From contig NW_015622543.1 in NCBI RefSeq assembly GCF_000835495.1, positions 3,832,619 through 3,896,618 on the forward strand: 64,000 nt of DNA. The letters run 5' to 3'. The notes below the pieces were generated by a model, which saw only the letters and a program-made list of their open reading frames with translations, ran no database searches and was not told where the DNA came from. The DNA is from Cladophialophora immunda. Lineage: Eukaryota > Ascomycota > Eurotiomycetes > Chaetothyriales > Herpotrichiellaceae. The translations under genes were made by a program, and so were the position numbers. Positions within the stretch are counted from its first letter, which is position 1; the number at the start of each line of letters is the position of its first letter. Below, piece by piece: positions 42,344-53,976 of this stretch.

Positions 42344-43054
42344 TGCGTCGTCTTGCTGGGGAAAGAGTGCAGGAAAGCGGTTGGGAGGATATTTGACGAT
42401 TCAGTCTTGATACCGAAATGTGAACACAGTCAAGGTATGATCAGCAGATTGACATCACTGCCAGAGGAATATATATTGCAGTCACTAGAGCTCGGGCACG
42501 TTCGAAGGGACCAGCGAGACAGTCGCAAAGAGCCCCCGGCGCGAGGTTGCATTTCTGTAACCCTGGAGCCAGTCTTGCTGCAAACGATTGGAATCGACTT
42601 CATGACGTTGAGAGCCAAGCAAATACGGTAGGGGTGTGGTTGATGGTTGAAGGCATATGGTTGAAATTGCGGAGGAAAACGAGGAGAAGTGGAAGCCATG
42701 TGGAGGAAGATGGAGGAAGATCTGCAGATGATCAGCATTTCCAGCAGCCAGTTCGGGTCAACAGCCACCGACGCAATATGCAGCCAACAAACAGCAAGCC
42801 AAGGTCGAGAAGGGCAGGTGGGAGATATATTGCGTGGGAGTGTATCGTGTCCTCATTTTGTTCGTCTACCATAACATCAAAGTGCGCCAACCCCCAGGCC
42901 AGATACGCCTAACCCCAGTCCGAGATGCTGAAGGAATGTTTGGTGCAAACTCCGCCGCTAAATGGACCAGGCAAAACAGCAGAAGCAAGAGGGTATAGAA
43001 GCCATTTTGTCGCCAACCACCCCGCAGAAAAAACACGTCGTAACCCGAATAGAC
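42344..43054. other. Intergenic region, promoter of FucP-type transporter
   Basis: About 710 bp between the transporter start (-) and the Ysc84 end (-). Small ORFs on both strands have no family features. The TATA-like AATATATATT near 42467 is the only element noted. Confidence 0.5.
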
Positions 43055-44368
43055 TCATGAGGCCGTCTCGACGTAGTTGGAAGGGAAAATCCCCGTCCGA
43101 CCATCTTCGGTCCGTCCTGTCCACCAATCGGTTTTGTTTTCTGTTCTCTTTGTAATGGTAATAATATCCCCCTTCTTAAACCCCAAGTCGCCCTCTTGGT
43201 CCGCATCAAAGGTAAACAGCGCGATGGCTTGGTCTGCGCGCAGCGACCCCGTTCGCTGCCGGAAGACAGGTTTCGGGGCCGTGGGTCGAGTGGGCTTGTT
43301 GTCGGAGTAGCTGTAATCATTCTGCAACGTGCTCGACCGACTGCGGTTGGAGAAACTCTCGGCCGTGCCATTATTCCGGCCAGCGGGTACTCGGTCGTAA
43401 ACATCATCGGCCCAAGTATTAGCACGCCGAGGATTGGGGTTGTCGCGGTAGACGTAGTTATCGTCTTGGGACGTGACGGTGGAAGAACGGTTGTTGCGCA
43501 CATTGGCTCCATACGCTTCGCCGGTTCTGCCCTCCCAGACGACATCATCATGTTGATCGTCATAAATGGGCATGTCATTGTACATGCTGTTCTCATTGAA
43601 GGCGGAGCCTGAGAAGACCCGGGTGTTGAGGACTCTCATCAAGGGATCTGCCGCAGGGGGTGGTCTGACGGCCCCCTCCAAGAGTTGTCTGGCAGTGACG
43701 CGGCCATTGTAGAGCTTCTCGTTGGCATCTCTCCTCTCGATCAGGACACTGCCCTCAAGACTGACACCTGCGAACAAGCCTTTTGTCTTGCTGTATGAGA
43801 ACACACCTGCCACACCCTTCAAGCTGGCAGCCCCAGCAGCCTCGGCGTTTCGTCCAACAGGCCCCGCAGCGATGGAGACGTTGCCGCCGAGGGTCACGGA
43901 GGCGGCTTGGGAGAAGGCTCGTACGGCGTTGTAGTCATTGAGGATGAAGACAAAATCGGTCAATTCGAAGCCTATTTGACCACCGAAACCCCCACCAGCT
44001 GTAGCAATGGCCGAAGGAGCAGACCAAGAGCCATCAGCTAGTCGTGCGACGACAACGCCGGATCCAAGTCGGCCGGAACCGAGAAAGCCGGCCTTGAAGA
44101 CGGTCAAGACTGCGAGACCCTGGAGTTGTGTCAGCCTAAATCTTGAGCAGCCTGAACCAACGTTACCTTTGCATTTGCGAGGATTGACGGGGGAATAACT
44201 TTATCGGGCCCAAAGCTCTGTCTCGGGTCGACAAAGGATGCGAGGATTTTACCAGCCTTTTTGCACTCGCCTGGAGAATGTGTAAATATGGAGACCCCGA
44301 ACGGACGGACGAGGCTTTCACTTACTCCTCATAGACGAGGGTAGCGGGTTATTGATTCCAAACGGCAT
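43055..44368 (-). CDS. LSB3: SYLF-SH3 protein Ysc84/Lsb3, actin patch component
   Basis: Three exons (44368-44326, 44270-44167, 44119-43055) encode 403 aa. The N-terminal SYLF domain (about 1-215) binds lipid and actin: it begins MPFGINNPLPSSM, has FVDPRQSFGPDKVIPPSILA, then AVLTVFKAGFLGSGRLGSGV and EGSVLIERRDANEKLYNG. A Ser/Asn/Arg-rich disordered linker follows. The C-terminal SH3 domain (about 345-403) has ALFTFDADQEGDLGFKKGD, a WW pair and GIFPSNYV. Yeast Lsb3/Ysc84 works with Las17 and Sla1 in endocytic actin assembly. Fimbrin, another patch protein, is 7 kb away on the same strand. The two short 5' exons are fixed by exact frame continuity. Confidence 0.95.
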
Positions 44369-45363
44369 GTTGGAAGATGCTGTGGCGGAACTCTGCCTTC
44401 TCTTTTAATTGGTCGTGTGCTCAGGTCCAGATCGTGACCGTGAGCCGTGTATAATCAGAATTGTTGGAACGGAGTCAGAGGTGAGAACACGCAATTCGGA
44501 AATAGGCGGGCTGAAATGGATAGACGACCTCGGTGTGGGGAAGGACGTGAGCTGGAGACCGAGTGATGTAGAGGCTCGTGTTCGAGTTCGACTCAATGGA
44601 CGCAAGCGGGTTGTATTGATGGGAGGCTCGTAGTGAGAAGTGAGAATATTATACACAGGCAGCAGCTTGGGTGCAGGAGAGATCAGCTGCGGAATTTCCT
44701 GGGAGGAAAACTCAGTGATGGATGGTGGAAGCGTGGAAGCGAGGAAGCGAGGGAAGATTGTCTCTGGGAAAGGCGGGACGTTTTAGCGTCGGCTGTCAGG
44801 CTGGTGGTGGCAGCATTATTTGCCTGCGGCTCGTTCTGCCATCGTCATCGGCTTGGCATTTCGCAGGGACGATGTCGTCGCTGCTGAGGCGCAGGCTGGA
44901 CTTTCTGGTGATGCCACAGTCTGACGAGCAGAGGCTCCTCTGGTGGCTGCTCTGACTTATCCGCTCCGAGATACTATTAGGCATGTGCTTGTACTCTGTC
45001 ATTACCCCCAGCGGTACCCTCATCCTTTTTGACGATATCAGTTATATTTGATCTAGCTGCTACCTCGTCGTTATCTCGAGACCGCGTCAGACTGTGCCGA
45101 TTTTCTTTGGTCTGGAGGCCTGGGATTTCTACTCCCTGACTGGCCAGCCCACACCACGCAAGCCTCGTACCTATACGCCTCCTACGTACTCGGGATTCTT
45201 GTCCGTATCGCTGTGCCCACGTTTTCGCCGATCTGAATTTTAAAAGCACGCGTCTCCGCATTCAACGGTGCTCCACTCCTAGCCCAAGCCCGGAGCTGCG
45301 GTCGCAGTGTTGGAAAACAATGCACCTCTGCGACCGATCTCTGCACCTCTGAAAAATACAGAG
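44369..45363. other. Divergent promoter, LSB3 / GEM1
   Basis: About 1 kb between two start codons. No gene, repeat or RNA is recognised. In-frame codons before 45364 back to 45307 lack an ATG. Confidence 0.55.
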
Positions 45364-47271
45364 ATGGCCACCGTTAGAATATGCGTCTGCGGTGACGAGG
45401 GCTGTGGTAAGTCCAGCCTTATCACCTCTCTCGTGAAAGATACCTTTGTGAGCACGAGGATCCAAGCCGTCCTGCCTCAAATCACAATCCCACCGACCCT
45501 AGGGACTCCAGAAAATGTCACCACCGTAATTGTCGACACCTCTGCCCTCCCGCAAGACCGTGCCACCCTAGCCAAAGAGCTGAGAAAGTGCAATGTCATC
45601 CTGCTCGTCTACTCAGACCACTACAGCTATGAAAGGGTCGCCCTGTTCTGGCTGCCCTACTTTCGGTCTCTGGGCGTCAATCTACCTGTTATCCTATGCG
45701 CAAACAAATCCGACCTGATCACGACGTCTACTTCCGCTCAGATAGTCGAGGAGGAAATGTTACCAGTCATGTCGGAGTTTAAAGAGATTGATTCATGTAT
45801 ACGAACTAGCGCCCGTGATCACTTCAATGTCAATGAAGCATTCTTTCTCTGCCAGAAAGCTGTCACTCATCCTATCGCTCCTCTATTTGATGCAAAAGAA
45901 TCGGTCCTCAAACCTGCCGCCGTAGCCGCACTGCTCCGCATATTCTACCTCTGCGACAAGGACAAGGACGGTCTCCTGAATGACAAAGAGATGGAAGATT
46001 TTCAAGTCAAATGCTTTGACAAGGGTTTGAGCTCTGAAGATCTGCAGCATATCAAAGAAACAATCGACAACCATATCCCAGGAGCCGCCTCCGCAAAAGG
46101 CATCAACTCTCAGGGGTTCCTTCTCCTCAACAAACTCTACGCGGAAAAGGGTCGGCATGAGACAATCTGGGTCATACTCCGGACATTTCAATACACGGAT
46201 AGCCTATCTCTACAAGAGTCATTTCTACATCCCAAGTTCGAAGTGCCCGAATACGCTTCTGCCGAACTGTCCCCGGCTGGTTATCGCTTCTTGGTCGATC
46301 TGTTCCTTACTTCCGATCGAGACAACGATGGTGGTCTAAGAGACGAGGAGCTGGCGTCTCTGTTTGCCCCCACACCCGGAATTCCGCATCTATGGGTTGA
46401 CAACAATTTCCCTTCTTGTACCATGCGAAACGATGCCGGCCATGTCACTCTGCAAGGTTGGCTTGCACAGTGGTCTATGACCACCTTTACATCTCCAAAG
46501 ACCACGCTGGAATACCTTGCATATCTGGGCTTTGAATCAACAGATCGCTCGAACAGCAGCACAACGGCTGCTTTGAAACTGACCAAACCCCGCAAGCGAA
46601 GGCGGAAGCCAGGTCGGGTAGGTCGGAATGTCCTTCTCGCTCACGTTCTGGGTGCTCCTCAGTCTGGGAAGTCTGCCTTGCTGGACGCATTCTTGGCTCA
46701 ACCATTCAACAATCTCTACCATCCCACTATTCAGCCTCGCGTGGCAGTCAATACCGTGGAACTACCCGGCGGAAGACAGTGTTACCTCATCTTGAAGGAA
46801 TTGGGAGAGTCCGAGGCGGCTGTTCTGGAGAACAAGAGCAAACTTCTGGATCAATGCGACGTGATTGTCTATGCTTACGATTCGTCGGACCCGGACTCAT
46901 TTGCATACATTCCCAACATTCGGAAGACATACCCCCATCTAGAAGATCTGCCGTCCGTGTTCGTCGGTCTGAAAGCTGACCTTGATCGAACCACCCAAAG
47001 AGCTGAAAACCAGCCGGATGAATATGTTGCTCAAATTCAACGCATGCCACAAGGACCTCCAATATCTACCAGTGTCACTTGGCCTTCTATCCAGGAGCTG
47101 TTCGTGGTCATTTCTGAAGCTGGCCTGGAGCCAGTCACCGCATACCCGCGGCCACTTCAGGAGGACGATGACGGGCAGCTGATGAGGTACGGACTAGCAC
47201 TGGGGGTGGTGGTTTGTGCGGCTGCAGCGGCGGTGGTGATATGGAGACGCTCAGCCACTCCAGGTGGTTGA
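45364..47271 (+). CDS. GEM1: Miro GTPase, ERMES-associated mitochondrial Rho GTPase
   Basis: A 635-aa single-exon protein anchored in the mitochondrial outer membrane. The first GTPase has P-loop GDEGCGKSS at 10-18 and CANKSDL. Two EF-hand loops are clear: [12 protein letters not shown] near 198-209 and [12 protein letters not shown] near 318-329. The second GTPase starts with GAPQSGKSA near 429-437. A C-terminal hydrophobic anchor lies at about 611-629 ([13 protein letters not shown]), followed by a short basic tail (RRSATPGG), as in Gem1. Yeast Gem1 regulates ER-mitochondria contacts and mitochondrial inheritance. The ATG at 45364 gives MATVRICV; Met at this position before the first beta strand is standard in the family. 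Confidence 0.97.
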   Translation: MATVRICVCGDEGCGKSSLITSLVKDTFVSTRIQAVLPQITIPPTLGTPENVTTVIVDTSALPQDRATLAKELRKCNVILLVYSDHYSYERVALFWLPYFRSLGVNLPVILCANKSDLITTSTSAQIVEEEMLPVMSEFKEIDSCIRTSARDHFNVNEAFFLCQKAVTHPIAPLFDAKESVLKPAAVAALLRIFYLCDKDKDGLLNDKEMEDFQVKCFDKGLSSEDLQHIKETIDNHIPGAASAKGINSQGFLLLNKLYAEKGRHETIWVILRTFQYTDSLSLQESFLHPKFEVPEYASAELSPAGYRFLVDLFLTSDRDNDGGLRDEELASLFAPTPGIPHLWVDNNFPSCTMRNDAGHVTLQGWLAQWSMTTFTSPKTTLEYLAYLGFESTDRSNSSTTAALKLTKPRKRRRKPGRVGRNVLLAHVLGAPQSGKSALLDAFLAQPFNNLYHPTIQPRVAVNTVELPGGRQCYLILKELGESEAAVLENKSKLLDQCDVIVYAYDSSDPDSFAYIPNIRKTYPHLEDLPSVFVGLKADLDRTTQRAENQPDEYVAQIQRMPQGPPISTSVTWPSIQELFVVISEAGLEPVTAYPRPLQEDDDGQLMRYGLALGVVVCAAAAAVVIWRRSATPGG

Positions 47272-47728
47272 CATAAGAAGTGGAATTCAAGTGGTGGAAT
47301 TCCACGAACACGATTTCCCGTTCTGGTGCTGGCACATTCAGTCTTCTGGCACACTCCTTCAAAACTCGATCGAAAATCTACCAACTGTGTCAAGGTGGAT
47401 CACTCAGGCCAACCAGGCACTGCATGCACGGCATCAAAAGCATCCCACCGTTTCCGACAATCCTGCTTAGATAAGCATAAGACTCGGTCTACAGCCTGTC
47501 TATAACGACACTTTCTGCTTCAACCCTCAACTTCTCGATGGACTGACTAGGAGTTCTTTCACGAAATATCACGGTGGGATTTCGATCACGTGTCGATTCG
47601 ATAAGAATAGGGGCATATTCAAAAGCGTGCCATACAGCAGCACAGTGTTTCGCGAGTACCAGAATCCCCAAGGCATCCCATCAATCATTTTGTGTCCTAG
47701 CCTAGAATCCCCGAAAGATCGAGAAACC
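47272..47728. promoter_or_regulatory. Intergenic region with E-box upstream of the cupin gene
   Basis: About 455 bp. CACGTG at 47587-47592 is flanked on both sides by TCGAT. It lies about 140 bp before the cupin ATG. No gene here; upstream in-frame sequence to 47627 has only a GTG, not an ATG. Confidence 0.4.
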
Positions 47729-48424
47729 ATGGCCATAATTCCAGGGGATGATACACGCTATACCCGCTCCCTCCTTTCGTCACCACCGTCCGCTGAATCC
47801 CAAGTTATCTCACGCACCATCACCACCCTCCAGCTCCAATCCCACATTGAAGGCGGCTATTTCCACGAAACAGACCGCGATCCCCTCCTTGTGCCCAACC
47901 CCTTCAAAAACCTTCCACACTTGACGAATGCAACCTCCAAGGACACATCCGACACCAGGAACGCGTCGACGACCATCTACTATTTCTTGAGCCCAAAGAG
48001 TCCCGTGGGACGGTTCCACCGCAACAGGGGCCGGACAGTGCACACCTTGCACTGGGGCCGAGGGCGCTATGTCATCCTGCATTTCGACCAGAGGGATCCT
48101 GCGAGCGGCGAGGCTCCCATCGAGACCTTTGTCGTGGGAAAGGACATTGGGAAGGGAGAAAAGGTGCAGTGGATCGTCGAGGGTGGGAAGTTCAAGGCGA
48201 GCTTTCTGCTCCCCGACGAGGAGGGGGGTGACGCAAGCCAGCAAGGGCTGTTGATCAGCGAGACGGTGGTCCCGGGCTTCGAGTACGCGGACCACGACTT
48301 TATGACTGCGGAGCACATGGCTGAGGCCCTGGGTAAGGAACACAGAGAGGAACTGCAGTGGTTGTTGAACACGGACGAACAGCGTCGCCTGGAAAGTGTA
48401 CTGACGGGAACGGGCAAACAGTAG
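47729..48424 (+). CDS. DUF985 (cupin_5) family protein
   Basis: A 231-aa single-exon protein. The fold is a double-stranded beta-helix cupin. Recognisable parts are LQSHIEGGYFHETDRD near residue 40, STTIYYFLSPKSPVGRFHR, the strand TVHTLHWGRGRYVILHF, and the C-terminal VVPGFEYADHDFMTAEHM. Most family members have no defined reaction; some resemble sugar-nucleotide epimerases in fold only. The ATG at 47729 is the first in the frame. There is no signal peptide or membrane segment, so a cytosolic location is inferred. Confidence 0.9.
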   Translation: MAIIPGDDTRYTRSLLSSPPSAESQVISRTITTLQLQSHIEGGYFHETDRDPLLVPNPFKNLPHLTNATSKDTSDTRNASTTIYYFLSPKSPVGRFHRNRGRTVHTLHWGRGRYVILHFDQRDPASGEAPIETFVVGKDIGKGEKVQWIVEGGKFKASFLLPDEEGGDASQQGLLISETVVPGFEYADHDFMTAEHMAEALGKEHREELQWLLNTDEQRRLESVLTGTGKQ

Positions 48425-48730
48425 CTAGACTAGGAGCAAAGACTCTCTCAGGGATCGGATCTATCCCATAGAAACAGAGCTCGAGCGCCCAAGTTCGAGA
48501 GCGGAACTGCGATACGGCACCATCCAGCACACGCCGGAAGTCCACGAGACTGGCCCCTAGTTGCATAATCACCTTATTCTCATTCCCAGCATTTGTAATA
48601 CACTGGGTGAAAAGCCTTGGAAAAGCCTTCTAGTACACACTGATTCAGTATGTTGATACAGTTCCATCCGCCCCAGTCCAACGCCCGGCAGCGAAAATGC
48701 AAGTGCCCCTTTTCACTTCACGGCACCTCC
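48425..48730. other. Convergent intergenic region
   Basis: About 300 bp between the cupin (+) and PRE2 (-) 3' ends. Nothing beyond presumed 3' untranslated sequence is seen. Confidence 0.6.
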
Positions 48731-49632
48731 TCAAATTAACTCGCTTGTGACGTTGGAAAACTCGCCCTTCTGCAGTTTAGTTTCCCAGAAGATAGGGTTC
48801 GTGTCGGAGAAACCATGCTTGACCCAACCATCCTCCTTGACATGGTAGAGGTTGATGTAACCACCGGAGTAGGCATCTCGGTGGGTGGCTGCCAGAATAC
48901 TCCGTCTGCCCAGCTCCAGGGCCTCGTCATCTTCCAGATCGTATTTGTAGAGAGCATCCAAAACACCATAAGCAAAAGTTTGACCTGATCCAACGCAGAA
49001 GAGGTTGCCTGCCAACCGTGTACCGTCCGAGTCAATGTAGTAGAGAGCGGGCCCCTCTTGGGGTGTCACACCCGTAATCATGGTTCCCATTGACAATCCC
49101 ATTCCCTTATAAGAATACACTAGGTTCGCCAGGATCTTGGAGGCTGCAGCAACTGAGATGCGTCGCTTATGGTGAAGTTCATGTAATCGACATTGAACGC
49201 CAAGGTAAGCAAGCCAGTATTGGCAGTCCTGCATATTGTCAACAGACATCCTCTGACAATCGCAGGTGTCGAACTTACGGCAGCTCCACCAGCCATGGTC
49301 CCCAGCAACATCGGGTTAATCTCAATGACCTTCTTGACTGTTTGCGAGGCAATCCAGTTTCCAGCGGTGGCTCTTGAATCGGTTGCGACGATAATTCCAC
49401 CTTTGAATCGGAAAGCTAGGGTGGTGGTACCATGAGCAATCTTGATCGGGCAATTCGGGTTGGAGTAGTCGTCTGTCGCTGCTCGCAGAAAGGCAGAGGG
49501 TCGCGGGACGGGCGGTAGGGCGAACTTGAGGGAAAGCGGAGGGAGGGTCTCGCAGTAATCATTCTGGTCTTCTGATGTGAAGCCTTCATTGGCAAAGGGA
49601 GACTGAGTGTATTGGGCAACGAGTGTGTCCAT
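48731..49632 (-). CDS. PRE2: 20S proteasome subunit beta5 (chymotrypsin-like)
   Basis: Two exons (49632-49279, 49228-48731) encode 283 aa. The propeptide ends at KIAHG68, and the mature enzyme starts at the catalytic Thr69. Asp85 and Lys101 correspond to D17 and K33 of the mature beta subunit. Further evidence is [18 protein letters not shown], the [15 protein letters not shown] helix, VDSDGTRL-like [17 protein letters not shown] and [15 protein letters not shown]. The mature part is highly conserved and full length. Two CACGTG sites lie about 240-270 bp upstream. Confidence 0.98.
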
Positions 49633-50717
49633 GGTTGCAGAGAGGGTGGAAGGTGCTTGGTTGCTCTGGGGATAGTTCGGAAAGAAGTCTCACAAAATAC
49701 AAGAGTCGAAGAAGGGTGTTGGTACAGAAGCAAGAAAGAAAAGGAATGGGGAGCTGCAGCAAGGCAGAAGAGCGATGATGGATCGAGGGACTGAGATGAA
49801 GCTGCTGGGACGGTTTGGATGATGAAGCTGCGCGTCGTGAATGGCGCCTGCGGCCTCGCCTGGTACCCGTCACGTGCTCGTCATCCAGAACAGGCACGTG
49901 ACAGGCTGTCTTGCCTTCGTCTCAGCTCGCTTTCGCCTGCTTGTTTCTCATCTTCTCATCGCTCTCCATCCTATTCTCCCAACTTCCAAACCATAGAGCT
50001 GCAGGAACTGGCCAGACTCGGGTTCAAATGATCATGCTGTCATGCATTCCGACTTTGCTAACCTAAGATTGCGTCCGCGTACTCGCATTTTCATCTTTAG
50101 CACATGGCAAGGTTGAGCCTGAGGCTATGTCGAATCACTCAAGCCAGTCAGCACTGTCGCTTTGGCCGGGAGGCTGACGCTCGTCACATCAACCCCTGTT
50201 CGCGCTTGTGTGGACGATATGTCGGGCAGATATCATCCTTCCAACTGGCTCATGCACAAAGATAGGGCCGCCAAAAGACCCTAGACTAGGAAGGTTACAG
50301 TAACACCATTCAAAAGTTCTGACCGTCAATGAAACAAGCCGGTCGTATATGCATGAGCTGCCTTCTTTCGGCCTGACTTGTGGCAGCTGAAAGCCAGCGG
50401 CGCAATATCAATGGTCCACAGTTATACACCGGCAGTCCCACGTCCAGCCAATGGGGATACCCACAGCCTCAGCCTGTATGAGGCTGACCTTCTGCGTCTG
50501 TTGTCGGTTGCCCCTTGCCTTGCGCCATCAAGTTAAGCCTTTTCAGTCCCAGAATTTAGTAGCTTCTCACGTACCGGGGGCGATATAGGGTACGGATGTC
50601 GAATTCAAACTGCACTTTTGGAAAGATAAGTTACCTACATTCGTGCTCACCCTTCTTTGCTCAGTCCGCGTTACAAACCTCACTCCATGTTCTTGGTTTA
50701 CACTGAAATGGTCCACC
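49633..50717. other. Divergent promoter, PRE2 / orphan membrane glycoprotein
   Basis: About 1.1 kb. It contains the CACGTG pair at 49869-49902. No gene is supported; the frame of the downstream gene is open from 50643 but lacks an ATG until 50718. Confidence 0.5.
49869..49902. promoter_or_regulatory. Inverted pair of CACGTG elements upstream of PRE2
   Basis: GTCACGTGC at 49869-49877 and GCACGTGAC at 49894-49902 are exact reverse complements of each other. They lie about 240-270 bp upstream of the PRE2 ATG and match Cbf1-type bHLH sites. The assignment to PRE2 rather than the divergent gene is by distance. Confidence 0.45.
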
Positions 50718-52922
50718 ATGGAAAGCGATAATCGACGTCCCAAGAACCTCGTTTCCTTCTCGGAGCGAGTTACCGCCTTTCTCACGAACAGGCACAGTTT
50801 GCATTTCCCTTCACAAGAGGAGATTACCACGGATAAAAATATCAATTCACCTCTGGGCTTTCAAAACGAATTGCCTCTCGAGCAGAACGAGATCAGACAA
50901 TCTTTCATACGATGGCAGTACGACACGCCCGAAGAAGAGTCGCGCTTGGATCCAGAATTCCTCCCAAATGAAAACCTCGTCCAGACAATCTTACTCCCAG
51001 CAGCAATCATTTGCATACCTATCGCTCTTCTGGCTGTTACTCTGCTTGCACTGGTGTATATATACCGAGTCGATCCTGTCCAGAATCTGTTCACGCCGAT
51101 AGACGCATCAGTACACGGGCCTGGATTTGTTCTTGTCAACTTTTCTGCAAGTTAGTTTCCTGACATTGGCAAAGCTGCTGATCGATACTAACTTTCAATA
51201 GCACGATTGGTTTTCGTGGCCAGCTTTCTATCTACACTGGCACCTCTGCTGGGTTCTTTTATATTGTCCATCTTTACGCTTCCCGTCTCGCGGAGGCTGC
51301 GGGATGCATCTAGAGAAGCAAAATATCTCAACCTACCGACACCGTTTCAGATGAGTTTGCTGATTGGCATTTTGGTCGCGTCTGCGCAGCAATTGCGGTC
51401 GTATCTTTGGTATCTTGTCCGCCGGCGAAGACCCACGATCCCACCGGTTCTGCATTGTGCGGCTTCCATCATGCTCCTCAGTTTGGTGATGGCTGCCGGA
51501 GTGTTCGTAGCGGATACCGTCCTGCATTACACGACGTCGACCCTTGAGTTTGATCAGATCTTGGTCCCGCCGCACCCCAACCAGGAAGTCGGACGTGGTC
51601 TCTCCGAATTCTGCTTGACGTTTAACCGAACCTTTGTGGGACTGCCTTGTTCGCTCACGACCGACTCTGGTGTAGTCAACCCCAATGCAAACTTCGACGC
51701 TACAGAATCGAATCGGCTCTTCCACAACAGTTCGCAACTTTCAGAGATGCGAATCACGACGACAGATGACGTTCCAGGGGCTGATCTAGCATACCTCATT
51801 CCGCAGCAACAGACGATCGTACCCAACACTGATTATGAAGCATCCACCATCGGTATATCGACAACTTGTCGCTTTGTCAATCCAGCTAGCTGTGGCATGG
51901 TACTTTGGGATAATTACTATACCAACTTCAGCTGCACCGATATGTTCCACGGCACCATCGGGATGCCGCCGATCGTGAGCACGGACCTAAACCACCCCAA
52001 TTCACGTCCCCCAGATCCATATCGCTCGTTCTTGATGTATAAAGGCGCTCCGAATCTGATGTATTCCTTTTTCAACGATTCAGGAATGAGAAACATTTAC
52101 AATACTGTTGGCTACAACGACTCGGGCGACTTTGATCTGAGCATCTTCCCTTATCCCAACTCTGAATTGGTGAATCCGTTCTATGTCGGCATCGCGGCGC
52201 GAATCTTAGCAACAACCACAGGTGGACAATTTGTGTCTGGGAGTGAAATGATGATGGCAAACAACACAGACGCCACTTTCGTCTCCGATGGCGTCCTGGA
52301 CTTCATTCTTGATTGTGCCGTGACCTCATATGATATCTCATATACCTGGGTCGACGGGGGCTTACAGAGTATCAGCGCCGTGCCAACCGGCAATGGCAGC
52401 ATCCTCGAGATTTTTCACGGCTCTTTGCTGTACGCAACAATCAGTGGCGGTGATCCTGCTCTGCAGGATTTCCTCACGCAGTCTGCACTAGCTGGAGATA
52501 CGACCGAGTCTTTTCTCCAGAAATTCGGGAGTCTGTACTCTACCAAAGTCCTGGCGAGCATTGGCGGTTACACTACGGGTCGTCTTGCCATCGCTCAACA
52601 GCAGCGCGAACATATGCTCCTCTCCAAAGTGCCTATTCCACCCCTGGCTATACTGGCGGCATTGAGTTTCTGCTATCCCTTGCTTGGACTGATACTTGCC
52701 TTTCAAGCGTACTGGGCATCCCGCGGCAATGTTCGCAATATCGCAGCGAAACTGAGTTTGCTGGGTCTCTCTCAGGCGGCCTTTGGAGACAAGCAAACGG
52801 GAACATCAAGTGGCGAGACCACTTCGAGGGAGGACGTAAGCGAGGCTCTCAAGCAAGAGACGAGGCGCATTCTTGTCGACGGTAGTGCCCAACAGGGCTT
52901 TGAATTCGGGGTCATGCTATGA
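50718..52922 (+). CDS. Orphan polytopic membrane glycoprotein
   Basis: Two exons (50718-51150, 51202-52922) encode 717 aa; the family is not recognised. A cytosolic N-terminus of about 95 residues is followed by a helix near 96-120, a second near 146-170, and two more between about 185 and 245. Next comes a large non-cytosolic domain (about 245-625) with many sequons (for example NRT, NSS, NFS, NDS, NNT, NGS) and several cysteines. A last helix near 625-650 (LAALSFCYPLLGLILAFQAYW) precedes a cytosolic tail of about 65 residues. This layout is common in filamentous-fungal surface proteins without known function. The frame is continuous across the 51-nt intron. Confidence 0.8.
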
Positions 52923-53976
52923 ACCAATCCGACCACAAGCCAGCAATAGTCCAAAGGCACCGTCAAGCTGTGGAGGAATCCATGAAAAAAAGGCAACCGA
53001 TCCCATAGTGCAAATCGATTTCCGCCATCTCTTTGGTCACACCACGCAACCGAGCCGTCTCTAGATATGCATGCTCCTGTCTCAAAATTGACAAAGATTC
53101 AAAACCTCTGGCAGAGCACAGAGGATCCAGAGGTGGGCAACCTTGGGTACAACAACCTTGACTTTGGTGGATTGCGACGCCCAATGGGGTATTCGCTTTT
53201 CTTATAGCGGTCGATCAGATTTGCGGTTCTTCTGAGCAGCACGTTCCAGGATGCGGTCTGTGTGCCTGTTCAGGCGCCCCGGACTATTCAGCAGATCAGC
53301 CAATCGGCCAGCGGATTGCACAAGCAACGGGTGAGCTTTAGGTCATTGTCGTCGCTTAGTGTTCAGCTGGTATCGCAAGGCACCAGTTTCATCCCTGTTC
53401 ATTTGTTCGCCATTCACCGGGGGCTCTGCAAGTCAGCCGCCTCATCGGGGGAGCCGCCCCTTTGTATTGACTTGCATGTGAATGAGCGTTCAGCTCTCCT
53501 GCGTCAATCGGACGAATCGACCTCCCACATGGCAATTCTCACTAAGGTTCACCAAAATATGCGCAAATCCACCAATGACGCCTGAACCAGGATCTCTGGT
53601 TGCAACGGCTTCACTGGCTAAGCCCTTTGATGGCTGTGTCGCTTCGGCCGCTCGACATTGCACCTCGGTGTGCTCAATAAACCCCAAAACTAAGCGTTTT
53701 GTGCTTGTCTCGACCACCCATGAACAGTTGCGTAAGGCGGCCAAAAGCTGCATCACGACCAATAAGGGGATGAACCTTTGGGTCAAGGTATGCTTTCAGG
53801 AACCTTTGAAGCGGTGGAAATCTATTTTCATCCGCGAAATGACTATTAAGGGCGAAACTACGTTCACACCGCGACATGGAGATTATATATAAATGTCTCG
53901 CCAGTCCTCGAACATGTGGTTGGATCCAAGACCGTGGACTCCAAGAAATCACCCTGCCACCTCATAGTTCAGCAAG
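52923..53976. other. Intergenic region upstream of the KDEL-ended protein
   Basis: About 1.05 kb. ORFs of 107 and 136 codons (53262-53585, 53482-53892, +) overlap each other and have no family features. A strong TATA box lies at 53884-53893. Confidence 0.5.
53884..53893 (+). promoter_or_regulatory. TATA box of the KDEL-ended protein gene
   Basis: TATATATAAA lies 84-93 bp before the ATG at 53977. It is the clearest TATA element in the window and suggests a regulated promoter. Confidence 0.55.
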
